Positions 1-8,651 of a DNA stretch of 17,534 nucleotides are shown one piece after another. The stretch covers positions 1 to 17,534 of the forward strand of contig JAZRDC010000092.1 of NCBI GenBank assembly GCA_045660065.1. Direction: 5' to 3'. This DNA comes from RGIG2094 sp045660065 (GTDB lineage Bacteria; Bacillota; Clostridia; RGIG6154). How positions within the stretch are numbered: the first letter of the stretch is position 1; each line of letters opens with the position of its first letter. The position numbers and the translations under genes are program-made. Under the pieces are notes generated by a model, which was not told where the DNA came from, ran no database searches, and was given only the letters and a program-made list of their open reading frames with translations.

Positions 1-507
1 GGCAGTTTCATACATATTAAAGAATTGTTCTGCGCTTTCAATTTTGAACATTTCTGCGTTCTGGCTTACGGTATCTATAACCATTGGTTTTATCATAGCA
101 AACATTTCGTCGATAAACGCAAAAGGCTTAATTCCGTAGAATGCGTTACTGATTACAACAGAACCATAATCTGCTGAAATAACAAATATCAGTGATATTA
201 TAAGCGCATAAGTTCCGCCTTTTCTGCGAAGGAGCGAATAGCAAAGCCAGAATCCCGCTCCGATATAGCTCATAGCATATACTATAGAAAAAACAATTTC
301 CTTATTTACAAGAAAGGTTACAACAATTGCAACTATATTATAAATTACAAGCGAAACCTTTGAGTTTCTGAAAATTGCAAACACACCTGTAAGTATGAGC
401 AACAATGCACATATAAATGAAAACATTGGCACAATCGGTGTTAAAAATGCAAGTATGGTGTACAAAACAAGACACACCACAGGTGCAAAAATAATTACTT
501 TTTTCAT
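1..507 (-). CDS. DUF2232/YybS-like integral membrane protein, 3' end cut by window edge
   Basis: This minus-strand frame is open from an ATG at 507 to the window edge, giving the first 169 residues of a longer protein. An AGGA ribosome site lies 7 bases before the ATG. The visible part starts MKKVIIFAPVV and shows about four to five hydrophobic membrane segments within residues 4-120. A more polar stretch follows (about 125-169, containing DEMFAMIKPM and ESAEQFFNMY). Several short membrane segments followed by an amphipathic Met/Glu-rich central loop resemble the DUF2232 (YybS) family of Firmicute membrane proteins, whose function is not well defined. The assignment rests on remembered family character and hydropathy, not on a diagnostic motif. 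The gene is separated from the upstream aminopeptidase gene by about 85 bases holding its own promoter, so it is probably a separate transcription unit. No signal for a specific substrate is visible. Confidence 0.55.
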   Translation of the reverse strand, partial: MKKVIIFAPVVCLVLYTILAFLTPIVPMFSFICALLLILTGVFAIFRNSKVSLVIYNIVAIVVTFLVNKEIVFSIVYAMSYIGAGFWLCYSLLRRKGGTYALIISLIFVISADYGSVVISNAFYGIKPFAFIDEMFAMIKPMVIDTVSQNAEMFKIESAEQFFNMYETA

Positions 508-529
508 ATATATTCCTCACAATACTGAA

Positions 530-551
530 ATACGCGAAAATTTTAGCGTAT
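530..551. promoter_or_regulatory. 22-bp near-perfect dyad at the transcription start
   Basis: ATACGC and GCGTAT arms flank a self-complementary AAAATTTT core, with a single mismatched pair between arm and core. The dyad covers about +1 to +21 of the predicted transcript of the 1-507 gene. It could be a repressor operator or a 5'-leader hairpin; the sequence alone does not decide. Confidence 0.4.
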
Positions 552-556
552 ACTAC

Positions 557-585
557 AGTATATCACAGACCTTTACAAATTACAA
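557..585 (-). promoter_or_regulatory. Sigma-A-type promoter with extended -10 for the 1-507 gene
   Basis: On the minus strand, TTGTAA (580-585) is followed by a 17-base spacer and TATACT (557-562). TG stands one base before the -10 box, which makes it an extended -10. The predicted start of transcription is near 550, about 43 bases before the ATG at 507. A 22-bp near-palindrome (530-551) begins at the predicted +1 position. Confidence 0.65.
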
Positions 586-592
586 GATTAAC

Positions 593-2002
593 TTAAATAG
601 CATAAAAACCTTTGTAAGCTTTGTATGTCATATATACATCGAATTTCGAAACAACTTCGTATGGTGCGTGCATTGAAAGCACCGGAACTCCGCAGTCTAT
701 AACAGAAATTCCGAGAACTGCAAGAAATTGTGCAACAGTTCCGCCACCGCCGCAATCTACTTTGCCAAGCTCTGCAATCTGCCATACGCAATCGTTATCT
801 TTAAACATTTTTGTGATTTCTGCAACAAATTCCGCACTTGCTTCGCTTGTGCCTGATTTCCCTCTTGCGCCTGAGTATTTCATTAAAGAAACACCGCCGT
901 TTAAATAAGCAGAATTGTTCTTTTCAAACACTTCAGGGAAGTTCGGGTCATAAGCCGCAGTTACATCTGATGACAAGCATTTGCTGTTTTCCAAAGCATC
1001 ACGAAGCATAATATCGTTATAACCATCGAGGGATTTTGCACACATTCTTGCAATCATATTCTGCAAAAATGTTGACTGCATACCTGTCATATCTCCGCTA
1101 CCTGTTTCTTCTTTGTCAACAAGATGGCAAATAGCGGTTTTTTCAGGAGTTTTTACTTCCATAAGTGCTTCAAATGCTGTGTACGCACACACTCTGTCAT
1201 CGTGGCCGTATGCTGCAATAAGACTTCTGTCAAAGCCTACATCACGTGCTTTGTGAGCAGGTACGATTTCGATATCCGCACGGATAAAGTCCTGTTCTTT
1301 TATTCCGTACATATCATTTAATATTTTCATAACTCCAAGTTTTGTTTTGTTTGAAACTTTTTCGTTACCATATGGCATTGTACCTAAAATGACATTAAGT
1401 TTCTCACCTTCAACAAATTTTGCAGCATTTTTTTCCATCTGTGCCTGTCCCAAATGAGGCAGAATATCAGAAATATAAAAAACAGGGTCTGATTCTTTTT
1501 CACCAATCACAATATTCACTTTTTCACCGTTTTCTTTCATCACGGTTCCGTGAATAGCAAGTGGAATTGTAAGCCACTGATATTTTTTAACTCCGCCATA
1601 GTAATGAGTTTTAAAATATGCAGCACCTGTATCTTCATAAAGTGGATTTGGTTTTGTATCAAGGCGTGGTGAATCAATATGCCCTGCCACAATGTTTGTA
1701 CCCTCTGTCATTGGTCTGTTGCCCATTATTGCAAGAAAAATTGATTTGTCTGTATTTTTGATATAGAATTTGTCCCCGGGCTTTAATGTTTCAAATTCTT
1801 TGAATTCTTTAAATCCGTTGGCAATTGCCTTTTCTTCTGCCCATAATGTGCATTCACGCTCTGTTTTACAAGCATTCAAAAAGTCTTTATATCCTTCTGA
1901 AAAACCAAAAACTTCAGTCTTTTCTTCTTCACTTATTTTTTCATATCCGCACTTGTTATCTGAAAGCAATTCTTTTTCAAGCATTTCGTAATTATCTGAC
2001 AT
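593..2002 (-). CDS. M18-family aminopeptidase (aspartyl aminopeptidase type)
   Basis: This encodes a cytoplasmic di-zinc exopeptidase of family M18 (aspartyl aminopeptidase / yeast aminopeptidase I family). The family removes N-terminal residues, usually acidic or hydrophobic, from peptides. All expected metal-site blocks are present, numbered from the start used here: GHIDSPR (H108), GHDDR (D268), DKEETGSGD (E298/E299), SSDVT (D346) and SMHAPYE (H445). A glycine-rich CGGGGTVAQ block lies near residue 416. The length of 469 residues is normal for bacterial M18 enzymes, and there is no signal peptide. The frame has an in-phase ATG at 2011, but AAAGG abuts it with no spacer. The same AAAGGA lies about 8 bases before the ATG at 2002, so 2002 is preferred. 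It is the last gene of the operon led by the MATE gene, 21 bases after the GH78-like gene, and no clear terminator follows. The substrate cannot be fixed from sequence. Confidence 0.93.
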   Translation of the reverse strand: MSDNYEMLEKELLSDNKCGYEKISEEEKTEVFGFSEGYKDFLNACKTERECTLWAEEKAIANGFKEFKEFETLKPGDKFYIKNTDKSIFLAIMGNRPMTEGTNIVAGHIDSPRLDTKPNPLYEDTGAAYFKTHYYGGVKKYQWLTIPLAIHGTVMKENGEKVNIVIGEKESDPVFYISDILPHLGQAQMEKNAAKFVEGEKLNVILGTMPYGNEKVSNKTKLGVMKILNDMYGIKEQDFIRADIEIVPAHKARDVGFDRSLIAAYGHDDRVCAYTAFEALMEVKTPEKTAICHLVDKEETGSGDMTGMQSTFLQNMIARMCAKSLDGYNDIMLRDALENSKCLSSDVTAAYDPNFPEVFEKNNSAYLNGGVSLMKYSGARGKSGTSEASAEFVAEITKMFKDNDCVWQIAELGKVDCGGGGTVAQFLAVLGISVIDCGVPVLSMHAPYEVVSKFDVYMTYKAYKGFYAI

Positions 2003-2023
2003 ATTTATCATCCTTTCAAACTA

Positions 2024-4099
2024 TTAAAGTTCCCCGTCTGCCTGATTTATATTTACAGACAAGGTGTTTTTTTCTATCACTTTATTTTTTACACTAACTG
2101 CCACAACACCTTTTGGTGTGCAAATTTCTGCTTCAATATTTTCAAAATTTAAAGTATCTGCACTGCTCTTGATACCTTTTTTGCCTGTAAGGTCAATACC
2201 TAAAATATTTTCAGCAATGGCTGTTGGCACTGCATCAAATGGGATTTTACCGCTTGTAAGCATTTTTAAAATAAGATTGTTGTTTCCTGATTTTTTAGCC
2301 GCTCTTACAAATTCAAGAGGCATATTGATTTTGCCGCCGCCTTCAAATTCTTCAGGCAAATCAATATTCAAAGTCAGAGACAAAAGTGCATATAAGTCAT
2401 ATTCAACATCTTTATTTTGTGCAAAGAATAACTCTTCATCCTGCATATATTCTGATTTAAAGGCTTTTTTAAGTTTATCTGCTTTGTTTTCATAAAACTT
2501 TGCACCCTGACGCGGTCCGCAAACAGCACAGATTTCTGCCATTGCATCTAAAGCATAAATGTAATAAAGATTTAAAAGGGCTTCTGATTTAAATCTTGCA
2601 GGAACATTTTTCAAAAGAATGTCGTTTTCATATTTTGAAATCCATTTAAACATTAAAATTAACTTTTCACAAAGTTTTTCTGCAAGCTGCTCATCACCGC
2701 ATAATCCTGCATAATCTTTTACCGCAAGTGCAAAAGCAAACATATCATAAAAATCAAAACTAACTTTGGGAGCTTTTTTATCTATAACATTTCCGTTTTC
2801 TGTCTGCATTAAAACAAACTCTTTAAGCAATTCCTTGAAATGAAGTGTTTCGCCTGTAAGATAGCAGTTTGAAACTGCAATATTCCTATGAGTAAACATT
2901 GTATTTTTCTCTTTCAGACCTTCATAAGAAATATTGTTTGAAAATTTTGTTTTAATACGCTGAGCACTTTTTTCAAAAATTTCATTCAATTCTTCATTAT
3001 TTGAATTAAATGATGAAGTGTTTTCAAACGGATATACATTTTCAATTGCCCATATTCCCTTAACCACATTTGTACGAACAGGATTTCTGAACACCAAAAG
3101 AACATATCTGAACTCATTTTTGTCAAACTTTGTTTCTAAAATGTTATTTTCTGCTTTTAAGATAAATCTTGCCGCACCGTTTAGTACAGGCACACCATCT
3201 GCTAATTCTTTGGCAAAGATAACATCAATAATATCTGAGCCATAGCCATTTATATCAAGTTTAATATAACCTGAACATACTCTGTCAAAATCCACTAAGA
3301 TATAACTGTGCTGACCTTTATCCATAGGCTGGATTTCACACTGTGTACCTACCACATAAAGTTTGTTTAAAATACATTTCGGAAGTTCGCTGTAAAAAGT
3401 TTGTGCTAATCCAAGTCCCTTTACATCATCCCCTGTACCTGCTGCAATAATCGCTTTTGCAGAATGAATATGCTTTTGTGTGGTCTTAAACCCGCCTTTT
3501 TGTATGTCAAAATACTCTGTATCCGAAAGGTTTGTCTGTGTAGCGCACTCCCAGTCAATATCATCAAAATCAATTTGCATCCAATCAGCATCAAAAATAC
3601 TGTTGTCAAAAACTTCGCAAGTTGTTTTATCGTCAGAAAGTCTTGGTGCATCTTTCATAAATGCGTTGCATAATGAACACAAAACTGATGAATCAGAAAC
3701 AAAAGTTTCGTTTCTTGCACCTGTATAAGCAAGTTTTAAATCAAAAATAACACCTTTTTGTCTTAATGCAATTTTTGAAATCTGATAAGGAATGTAATGG
3801 GCAAAAATTGCAATCACATTTTTGCCTTGCTTTAAATATGTCAGAACATCAAGTTCGTCAGTTGTTGCACACTCACCTGTGGTAGCAGTAGAACTTACAA
3901 CTTCTTCACCATTTATATAAAGTTTATATTCCGACTGCACAAAAATGTTTAAAATTGCACTTTTGGGCATTTTATCGCACATTATTGTTTTTCTGAAAAG
4001 GCAATATTCTTCCATGTCTGTATATGAGTCTGCCCAAATAAGTTTTGCTCCTGTTATATTATTTCTTTTAATTTCTGACTCAAATTTTATATTTTTCAT
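2024..4099 (-). CDS. GH78-like (alpha-L-rhamnosidase fold) protein with degenerate catalytic region
   Basis: The 691-residue protein has the layout of GH78 alpha-L-rhamnosidase relatives. An N-terminal beta-sandwich (about 15-190) has the family-like blocks FRKTIM and YKLYINGEEV and a GKNVIAI turn. A second beta domain follows (about 225-350, SGYIKLDINGYGSDIIDV). An alpha-helical (six-hairpin type) region covers about 365-620, and a short C-terminal beta part ends the protein. It has no signal peptide, so it is probably cytoplasmic. GH78 enzymes usually carry an acidic DCPxRxERxGWxGD-like signature just after the VYPFE/SFNSNNEELN region. Here that stretch (about 388-418) reads SYEGLKEKNTMFTHRN and lacks the pattern. 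The protein is also shorter than the usual 850-1000 residues. It may be a diverged hydrolase or a non-catalytic relative. Its ATG overlaps the transglycosylase stop as ATGA, and the ribosome site GGGGGG is formed by that gene's last codons, so translation is probably coupled. Confidence 0.7.
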   Translation of the reverse strand: MKNIKFESEIKRNNITGAKLIWADSYTDMEEYCLFRKTIMCDKMPKSAILNIFVQSEYKLYINGEEVVSSTATTGECATTDELDVLTYLKQGKNVIAIFAHYIPYQISKIALRQKGVIFDLKLAYTGARNETFVSDSSVLCSLCNAFMKDAPRLSDDKTTCEVFDNSIFDADWMQIDFDDIDWECATQTNLSDTEYFDIQKGGFKTTQKHIHSAKAIIAAGTGDDVKGLGLAQTFYSELPKCILNKLYVVGTQCEIQPMDKGQHSYILVDFDRVCSGYIKLDINGYGSDIIDVIFAKELADGVPVLNGAARFILKAENNILETKFDKNEFRYVLLVFRNPVRTNVVKGIWAIENVYPFENTSSFNSNNEELNEIFEKSAQRIKTKFSNNISYEGLKEKNTMFTHRNIAVSNCYLTGETLHFKELLKEFVLMQTENGNVIDKKAPKVSFDFYDMFAFALAVKDYAGLCGDEQLAEKLCEKLILMFKWISKYENDILLKNVPARFKSEALLNLYYIYALDAMAEICAVCGPRQGAKFYENKADKLKKAFKSEYMQDEELFFAQNKDVEYDLYALLSLTLNIDLPEEFEGGGKINMPLEFVRAAKKSGNNNLILKMLTSGKIPFDAVPTAIAENILGIDLTGKKGIKSSADTLNFENIEAEICTPKGVVAVSVKNKVIEKNTLSVNINQADGEL

Positions 4100-4680
4100 A
4101 TTATCCCCCCGGGCATCTTGATTTTATCTGTAAATTCTTCTATTTTCCCTTTTATATCATATATTTTCTGATATATCTTTACTTTTTTTATGTATTTTTT
4201 TGTTTCTTCAAATGGAACGTTGTCAGGCTCTGTAACATTATTGTCTACAATCCCTTCATCAAGCCATTTCTTTACATTTGAAATTCCTGCATTGTATGCG
4301 ATTATTGCAAGTTCTTCACTTCCAAGTTCATTTTTAAGGTATGCAAAATACCATGTTCCGATTTTTATATTGGTTTCGGGATCAGTAAGATTAATTTCAT
4401 CTGTCTGATCACCCATTTTATCCAAACACCAAAGGGCAGTATCTTTTTTTATCTGCATTAAACCTTCTGCACCTTTGTTTGACAAAGCATCGCTGTCAAA
4501 TCTGCTTTCGGCATTTATTATGCCATAAACAAGACTGACTTCAATGCCGTTGGCATTTGCATATTTTAAAACTGTTTCGTTATATTTAACAGGAAACAAA
4601 TATCCTGTCGCCTGAACTGCAATATAAATCACAAAAACAAAAATTACAAGTTTCACAAGTCTTTTTAAGCCTTTAAACAA
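4096..4680 (-). CDS. Membrane-anchored lytic transglycosylase, SLT/GH23 domain
   Basis: This predicts a 194-residue enzyme that cleaves the glycan strands of peptidoglycan and forms 1,6-anhydro ends. Residues 8-29 are a single N-terminal hydrophobic segment that should act as an uncleaved anchor or signal, placing the rest outside the membrane. The SLT domain follows: NAESRFDSDA contains the catalytic Glu (E58), then GAEGLMQI (70-77), and AIIAYNAG with a downstream Trp (125-139). The length matches the small YjbJ-like or Slt-type enzymes found next to coaE in Clostridia. The start is TTG; there is no in-frame ATG near it, and AGAGGAG lies 8 bases upstream. The first 16 bases overlap the end of coaE, and the stop overlaps the next start, so it sits firmly inside the polA operon. 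Confidence 0.92.
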   Translation of the reverse strand: MFKGLKRLVKLVIFVFVIYIAVQATGYLFPVKYNETVLKYANANGIEVSLVYGIINAESRFDSDALSNKGAEGLMQIKKDTALWCLDKMGDQTDEINLTDPETNIKIGTWYFAYLKNELGSEELAIIAYNAGISNVKKWLDEGIVDNNVTEPDNVPFEETKKYIKKVKIYQKIYDIKGKIEEFTDKIKMPGGII

Positions 4681-5237
4681 GTCAAAATCTCCTCTACTCT
4701 TGCTTCAATATTATTTTCGCCATCGTTTATTATTTCAAAATCACACTTTGATTTATAAAATTCATCCTTTTGCTGTGCTTTTATTCTGCTTGTTGCGTAC
4801 TCTTCGCTTATGCGATCCCTTGACATAATTCTTTTAATTCTTATATCAGACGGGCATAATACCGCTATGGTTTTATGACACAAATCACCAAGTCCGCTTT
4901 CGTAAAGCACTGCTGCATCTATAATAACATTTTCGTTATTTTGCATCAGATTTTTAATTTCTTCTGTAATATGTCTGTGGGTGATTTCATTAAGTTTTTC
5001 AAGCATTTCTTTGTTATTAAACACCAATGCACCAAGTTTTTTACGGTTTAAAGTACCATCAAAATTCAGATATTCTGTGCCGAAAAAATCAGTTACCTCT
5101 TTTAAGCACTCTGTACCTTTATCCATTACCTGATGAGCAACTTTATCTGCATCTATAACAAAAAAATCTTTTTTTCTGAATTCTTCGGAAACGGTTGACT
5201 TACCCGCTCCGCTTCCGCCTGTAATTCCTATAATCAT
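4665..5237 (-). CDS. coaE: Dephospho-CoA kinase
   Basis: This enzyme phosphorylates the 3'-hydroxyl of dephospho-CoA with ATP, the last step of coenzyme A synthesis, in the cytoplasm. The 190-residue protein opens with MIIGITGGSGAGKST, with the Walker A loop at residues 7-14 (K13). Family-typical blocks follow: DADKVAHQV (29-37), NRKKLGALVF (about 64-73) and EITHRHI (about 83-89). The lid-region stretch RIMSRDRISEEYATSRIKAQ (about 135-154) matches the usual coaE pattern. Length is normal. The ATG overlaps the polA stop as ATGA, and no strong separate ribosome site is visible, so translation probably depends on polA. Next to polA and a lytic transglycosylase, this is a common clostridial arrangement. 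Confidence 0.96.
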   Translation of the reverse strand: MIIGITGGSGAGKSTVSEEFRKKDFFVIDADKVAHQVMDKGTECLKEVTDFFGTEYLNFDGTLNRKKLGALVFNNKEMLEKLNEITHRHITEEIKNLMQNNENVIIDAAVLYESGLGDLCHKTIAVLCPSDIRIKRIMSRDRISEEYATSRIKAQQKDEFYKSKCDFEIINDGENNIEARVEEILTCLKA

Positions 5238-7792
5238 TTAGTATCATACCAACTCTCTGCTGATTTCATATCCACAATCAAAGGCACATCTAATTTTACT
5301 GCATTTTCCATTTCTTCTCTTAAAATTGCTTTAACCTTATCTACTTCGTGGTTTTTTGCATCAATTATAAGTTCGTCGTGTACCTGTAAAATAAGTTTTG
5401 ACTCAAGATTTTCTTCTTTAAGTCTTTGATACACTTTGACCATTGCAATTTTAATAATATCTGCCGCATACCCTTGGATTGGTGCATTCATTGCAACTCT
5501 TTCTCCAAAACTGCGCAAATTGAAATTAGATGATTTAATTTCAGGAATATACCTTCTTCTACCCGCTAAAGTCTTTACATATCCGTTTTCTTTTGCAAAT
5601 TCCACCGCACCGTCAAGATATGCTTTGATTTCAGGATAAGTTTCAAAATATCCGTTTATATATTCTTTTGCAGTTTTCATAGACACTTTGATGTCCTGTG
5701 CCAGACTAAACTCACCGATACCATAAACAATACCAAAGTTAACCGCTTTTGCTTTTGAACGCATAGACGGTGTAACCATATCGATAGGTGTTTTAAACAC
5801 CTGTGATGCAGTAATTGTATGAATATCCATATTATTTTTAAAGGCATCAATCATAGTCTTGTCGCCTGAAATATGTGCAAGTACACGAAGTTCGATTTGT
5901 GAATAGTCCGCATCTACCAATGTAGAATCTTTACTTGCAACAAACATTTTTCTGATTTGTCTGCCAAGTTCAATCCTTACAGGAATGTTCTGCAAATTAG
6001 GTTCTGTACTGCTTATTCTTCCTGTTGTTGTAATTGTCTGATTAAAACTTGAATTGATTTTTCCTGATTTAGGATTTATAACATTATAAAGTCCGTCTGC
6101 ATATGTGGATTTTAATTTGGTATATGTTCTGTATTCCATAATCATATCCACAATTTCATGGCTGCCTTTTAACTTTTCCAAAACTTCAACATTTGTTGAA
6201 TATCCCGTCTTTGTCTTTTTAACAACAGGAAGCCCTAATTTTTCAAAAAGAATTACGCCAAGTTGTTTTGGAGAGTTAATATTAAATGGTTCTCCTGCCG
6301 CATCGTAAATGCCTTTTTCAAGTTCATTAATTCTAAGCGAAAGTTCTTCTGAAAACTCTGCCAATTTTTGTTTATCTACTGTAAAACCCTCGATTTCCAT
6401 TGATGCCAAAACATTAACCAATGGAAATTCGATATCATATAAAAGTTCATTTTGTCCGTTTTTGTTTATTTCTGAAGATATTATTTCTTCCAATTCTTTT
6501 AAGACAGCAACTTTAAGTTCACTGTCAGTAATACTAACATTAAGATATTCTTCTGAAAGTTCTTCTATGTTATAGTTGTTTCTTGAAGGCTCTAAAATAT
6601 ATGCACCGATTTCAGTATCAAAAAGTTTGCCTTCAAATGATATGTCGTAATTATTGCTTAAAAAGACAATATCATCTTTAATTCCGTGAGACACTTTTCT
6701 GATATTTTTATTCTCGAACACGCTTTTTAATGCATCAACAAACATCATTACTTCAAACTCGGTAACGAATTCTGCGTAATATACTTTATCATTGGCAAAC
6801 AATGAAAAACGCCTGATAATATCATCGTATTCCAAAAGATAATACATTGAGTCTTTAGTTAGTTGTTCAATTGTTTCAGGACTTTGTATTTCCTCTTTTT
6901 CGCATAAGAGTTCTTTTTGTTTTTTATTTGTAACTCCAAGTCTTTCTGCAAGAGTTTTAAGTTCAAGTTCTGAACATAAATCACTTAAAGAGTCGTTATC
7001 ATACTCTTTTTCAAGCATTTCTTCAAAATTAAGTTCTATCGGCACATTTACATCAATTTCAGCAAGTTTATAACTTAAATAAGCCATATCCTTGCCTGCT
7101 TCGATTTTTGTTTTCTGTGCGCCTTTTAAGTTGTCGATATTTGCATACAGATTATCCAAAGACTTATATTGAGCAATTAAAGAAAATGCACTTTTTTCAC
7201 CAATTCCCGCAACACCCGGAATATTATCTGAAGTATCTCCCATCAAAGCCTTAACATGAATAAATTCTTTTGGTGTTACTCCGTATTTTTCAAAAACTGC
7301 CCTATCATCAAAATCTGTTGTTTCGGTTTTGCCCATACGGGTTACGATAAGTTTGATATGGGTGTTCTCAGATGCAAGTTGCAAATCATCCTTATCACCG
7401 CTTACTATAATGCAGTTAATACCGCTATCATCGCATTTTTTTGAAACTGTGCCTATAATATCATCTGCTTCATAACCTTCTTTTTCAAGGATTTTAATGT
7501 TCATACCATTTAAAATCTGTTTTAAATATGGCATCTGCAAGGCAAGTTCTTCAGGCATACCTTTTCGTTGTGCCTTATAACCTTCGTACATTTTATGTCT
7601 GAAAGTTTTTGCTTTTAAATCAAAGGCAACGCAAACATAGTCTGGCTTTTCTTCATCGATAAATTTAAAAAAGATGTTCATAAAGCCGTGAATACCGTTT
7701 GTATAAAATCCCTTTGAATTGGTAAGCGCTTTTATTGCGTAAAATGCTCTGTTTATAATGCTGTTTCCGTCAAAAATCAGCAATTTTTTCAT
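5234..7792 (-). CDS. polA: DNA polymerase I
   Basis: This is a full-length 852-residue family A polymerase, used for Okazaki-fragment processing and repair synthesis. The N-terminal 5'-nuclease domain (1-290) has FDGNSIINRAFYA, VAFD, YEADDIIG (107-114), SGDKDDLQL (131-139) and GDTSDNIPGVAGIGEK (185-200). The middle 3'-5' exonuclease-like domain (about 310-450) keeps the fold (HGIKDDIVFL, FDTEIGAYIL) but lacks the DxE metal-binding pair of exo motif I, where EYDDIIRRFSLF stands. Proofreading is therefore probably absent, as in Bacillus and Taq enzymes. The polymerase domain shows TGRISSTEPNLQNIPVR, motif A DADYSQIELR (catalytic D629), O-helix R678/K682/F686/Y690, and motif C QVHDEL (D806). The start is ATG with AAGGAG 8 bases upstream. 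The gene follows the pyridoxal kinase gene by 12 bases and overlaps coaE by 4. Confidence 0.98.
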   Translation of the reverse strand: MKKLLIFDGNSIINRAFYAIKALTNSKGFYTNGIHGFMNIFFKFIDEEKPDYVCVAFDLKAKTFRHKMYEGYKAQRKGMPEELALQMPYLKQILNGMNIKILEKEGYEADDIIGTVSKKCDDSGINCIIVSGDKDDLQLASENTHIKLIVTRMGKTETTDFDDRAVFEKYGVTPKEFIHVKALMGDTSDNIPGVAGIGEKSAFSLIAQYKSLDNLYANIDNLKGAQKTKIEAGKDMAYLSYKLAEIDVNVPIELNFEEMLEKEYDNDSLSDLCSELELKTLAERLGVTNKKQKELLCEKEEIQSPETIEQLTKDSMYYLLEYDDIIRRFSLFANDKVYYAEFVTEFEVMMFVDALKSVFENKNIRKVSHGIKDDIVFLSNNYDISFEGKLFDTEIGAYILEPSRNNYNIEELSEEYLNVSITDSELKVAVLKELEEIISSEINKNGQNELLYDIEFPLVNVLASMEIEGFTVDKQKLAEFSEELSLRINELEKGIYDAAGEPFNINSPKQLGVILFEKLGLPVVKKTKTGYSTNVEVLEKLKGSHEIVDMIMEYRTYTKLKSTYADGLYNVINPKSGKINSSFNQTITTTGRISSTEPNLQNIPVRIELGRQIRKMFVASKDSTLVDADYSQIELRVLAHISGDKTMIDAFKNNMDIHTITASQVFKTPIDMVTPSMRSKAKAVNFGIVYGIGEFSLAQDIKVSMKTAKEYINGYFETYPEIKAYLDGAVEFAKENGYVKTLAGRRRYIPEIKSSNFNLRSFGERVAMNAPIQGYAADIIKIAMVKVYQRLKEENLESKLILQVHDELIIDAKNHEVDKVKAILREEMENAVKLDVPLIVDMKSAESWYDTK

Positions 7793-7804
7793 TTCATATT
7801 CTCC

Positions 7805-8638
7805 TTATAAAAGTCCTAAATTTTTTATAAACCAAGGAATTGTCTGCTCAAAATTAACACCATAAAAAACTCCAAGTTCTTTCGTGTTTTCAATACATTC
7901 TATAACAAAACCTGCCGCAAGATCTCCCGCTTCTTCCATGGAAAGTCCATTCAAAAGACCTGAAAGCAATGCACTTGCAAATACATCACCTGTACCATGG
8001 TACATTCCTTCGCACTCTTTTTTTGTTATATACTTTATATTCCCATTATGGTAAATTGCAATACCCGTTTTTCCTTTTTCAAGAACTGCTCCTGTTAAAA
8101 GTATATCTCCGCCGCAAATCTTTTTAAGAGCATTTAAAAGTTTATCAAGATATTCTTTTGTGTATGGCGGCTCAATATACTCAATCCCTGTCATAAATGC
8201 GGCTTCTGTTACATTTGGGACAATAATATCCGCCATTTTGCATAAAGATGCCATTTCTTTTGCAAAATTCATATCAAATCCTGCATAAAGTCTGCCATTA
8301 TCACCCATTACAGGGTCAACAAGAACAATAGTATCTTTTTCTTTAAAAGTTTTTATAATTCTTTTCATATATTCTATCTGTTCAAAAGAACCAAGATATC
8401 CTGAATATATACCGTTAAACTTTATTTCAAGTTTTTTAAAATGCTCGGCAACAGGCATAATATTGTGAGTTAAATCTTCAAATGTATATCCCTCAAATCC
8501 CCCTGTATGGGTAGATAAAACTGCCGTAGGAATAGGGCAAACCTCTATCCCTGCCGCTGAAAGCACGGGAAGTGCCGCAGTAATTGAGCATTTACCGAAG
8601 CAGGATATATCATGAATTGCCATTACTCTTTTTTGCAT
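7805..8638 (-). CDS. Pyridoxal/pyridoxine kinase, ribokinase superfamily (PdxY/PdxK-like)
   Basis: This predicts an ATP-dependent kinase that phosphorylates pyridoxal, pyridoxine or pyridoxamine in vitamin B6 salvage, in the cytoplasm. The 277-residue protein begins MQKRVMAIHDISCFGKCS, an N-terminal block typical of this branch. It has LSTHTGGF (41-48), the pyridoxal-kinase-like DPVMGDNGRLY (108-118), IVPNVTEAAF (139-148) and the anion-hole GTGD with the likely catalytic D218. The reading frame extends upstream to a TTG at 8650, but those bases are the ribosome site itself: GGAGG lies 5 bases before the ATG at 8638, so 8638 is the start. It lies 13 bases after the MATE gene and 12 before polA, all in one operon. 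Which B6 vitamer it prefers cannot be read from the sequence; a related hydroxymethylpyrimidine kinase role is less likely. Confidence 0.9.
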   Translation of the reverse strand: MQKRVMAIHDISCFGKCSITAALPVLSAAGIEVCPIPTAVLSTHTGGFEGYTFEDLTHNIMPVAEHFKKLEIKFNGIYSGYLGSFEQIEYMKRIIKTFKEKDTIVLVDPVMGDNGRLYAGFDMNFAKEMASLCKMADIIVPNVTEAAFMTGIEYIEPPYTKEYLDKLLNALKKICGGDILLTGAVLEKGKTGIAIYHNGNIKYITKKECEGMYHGTGDVFASALLSGLLNGLSMEEAGDLAAGFVIECIENTKELGVFYGVNFEQTIPWFIKNLGLL

Positions 8639-8651
8639 CTTTTCCTCCAAA

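Noticed and set aside
5234..7792. Loss of the 3'-5' exonuclease DxE motif in DNA polymerase I as a novelty
   Set aside because: The same loss is well known in Bacillus and Thermus polymerase I, so it is noted in the annotation only.
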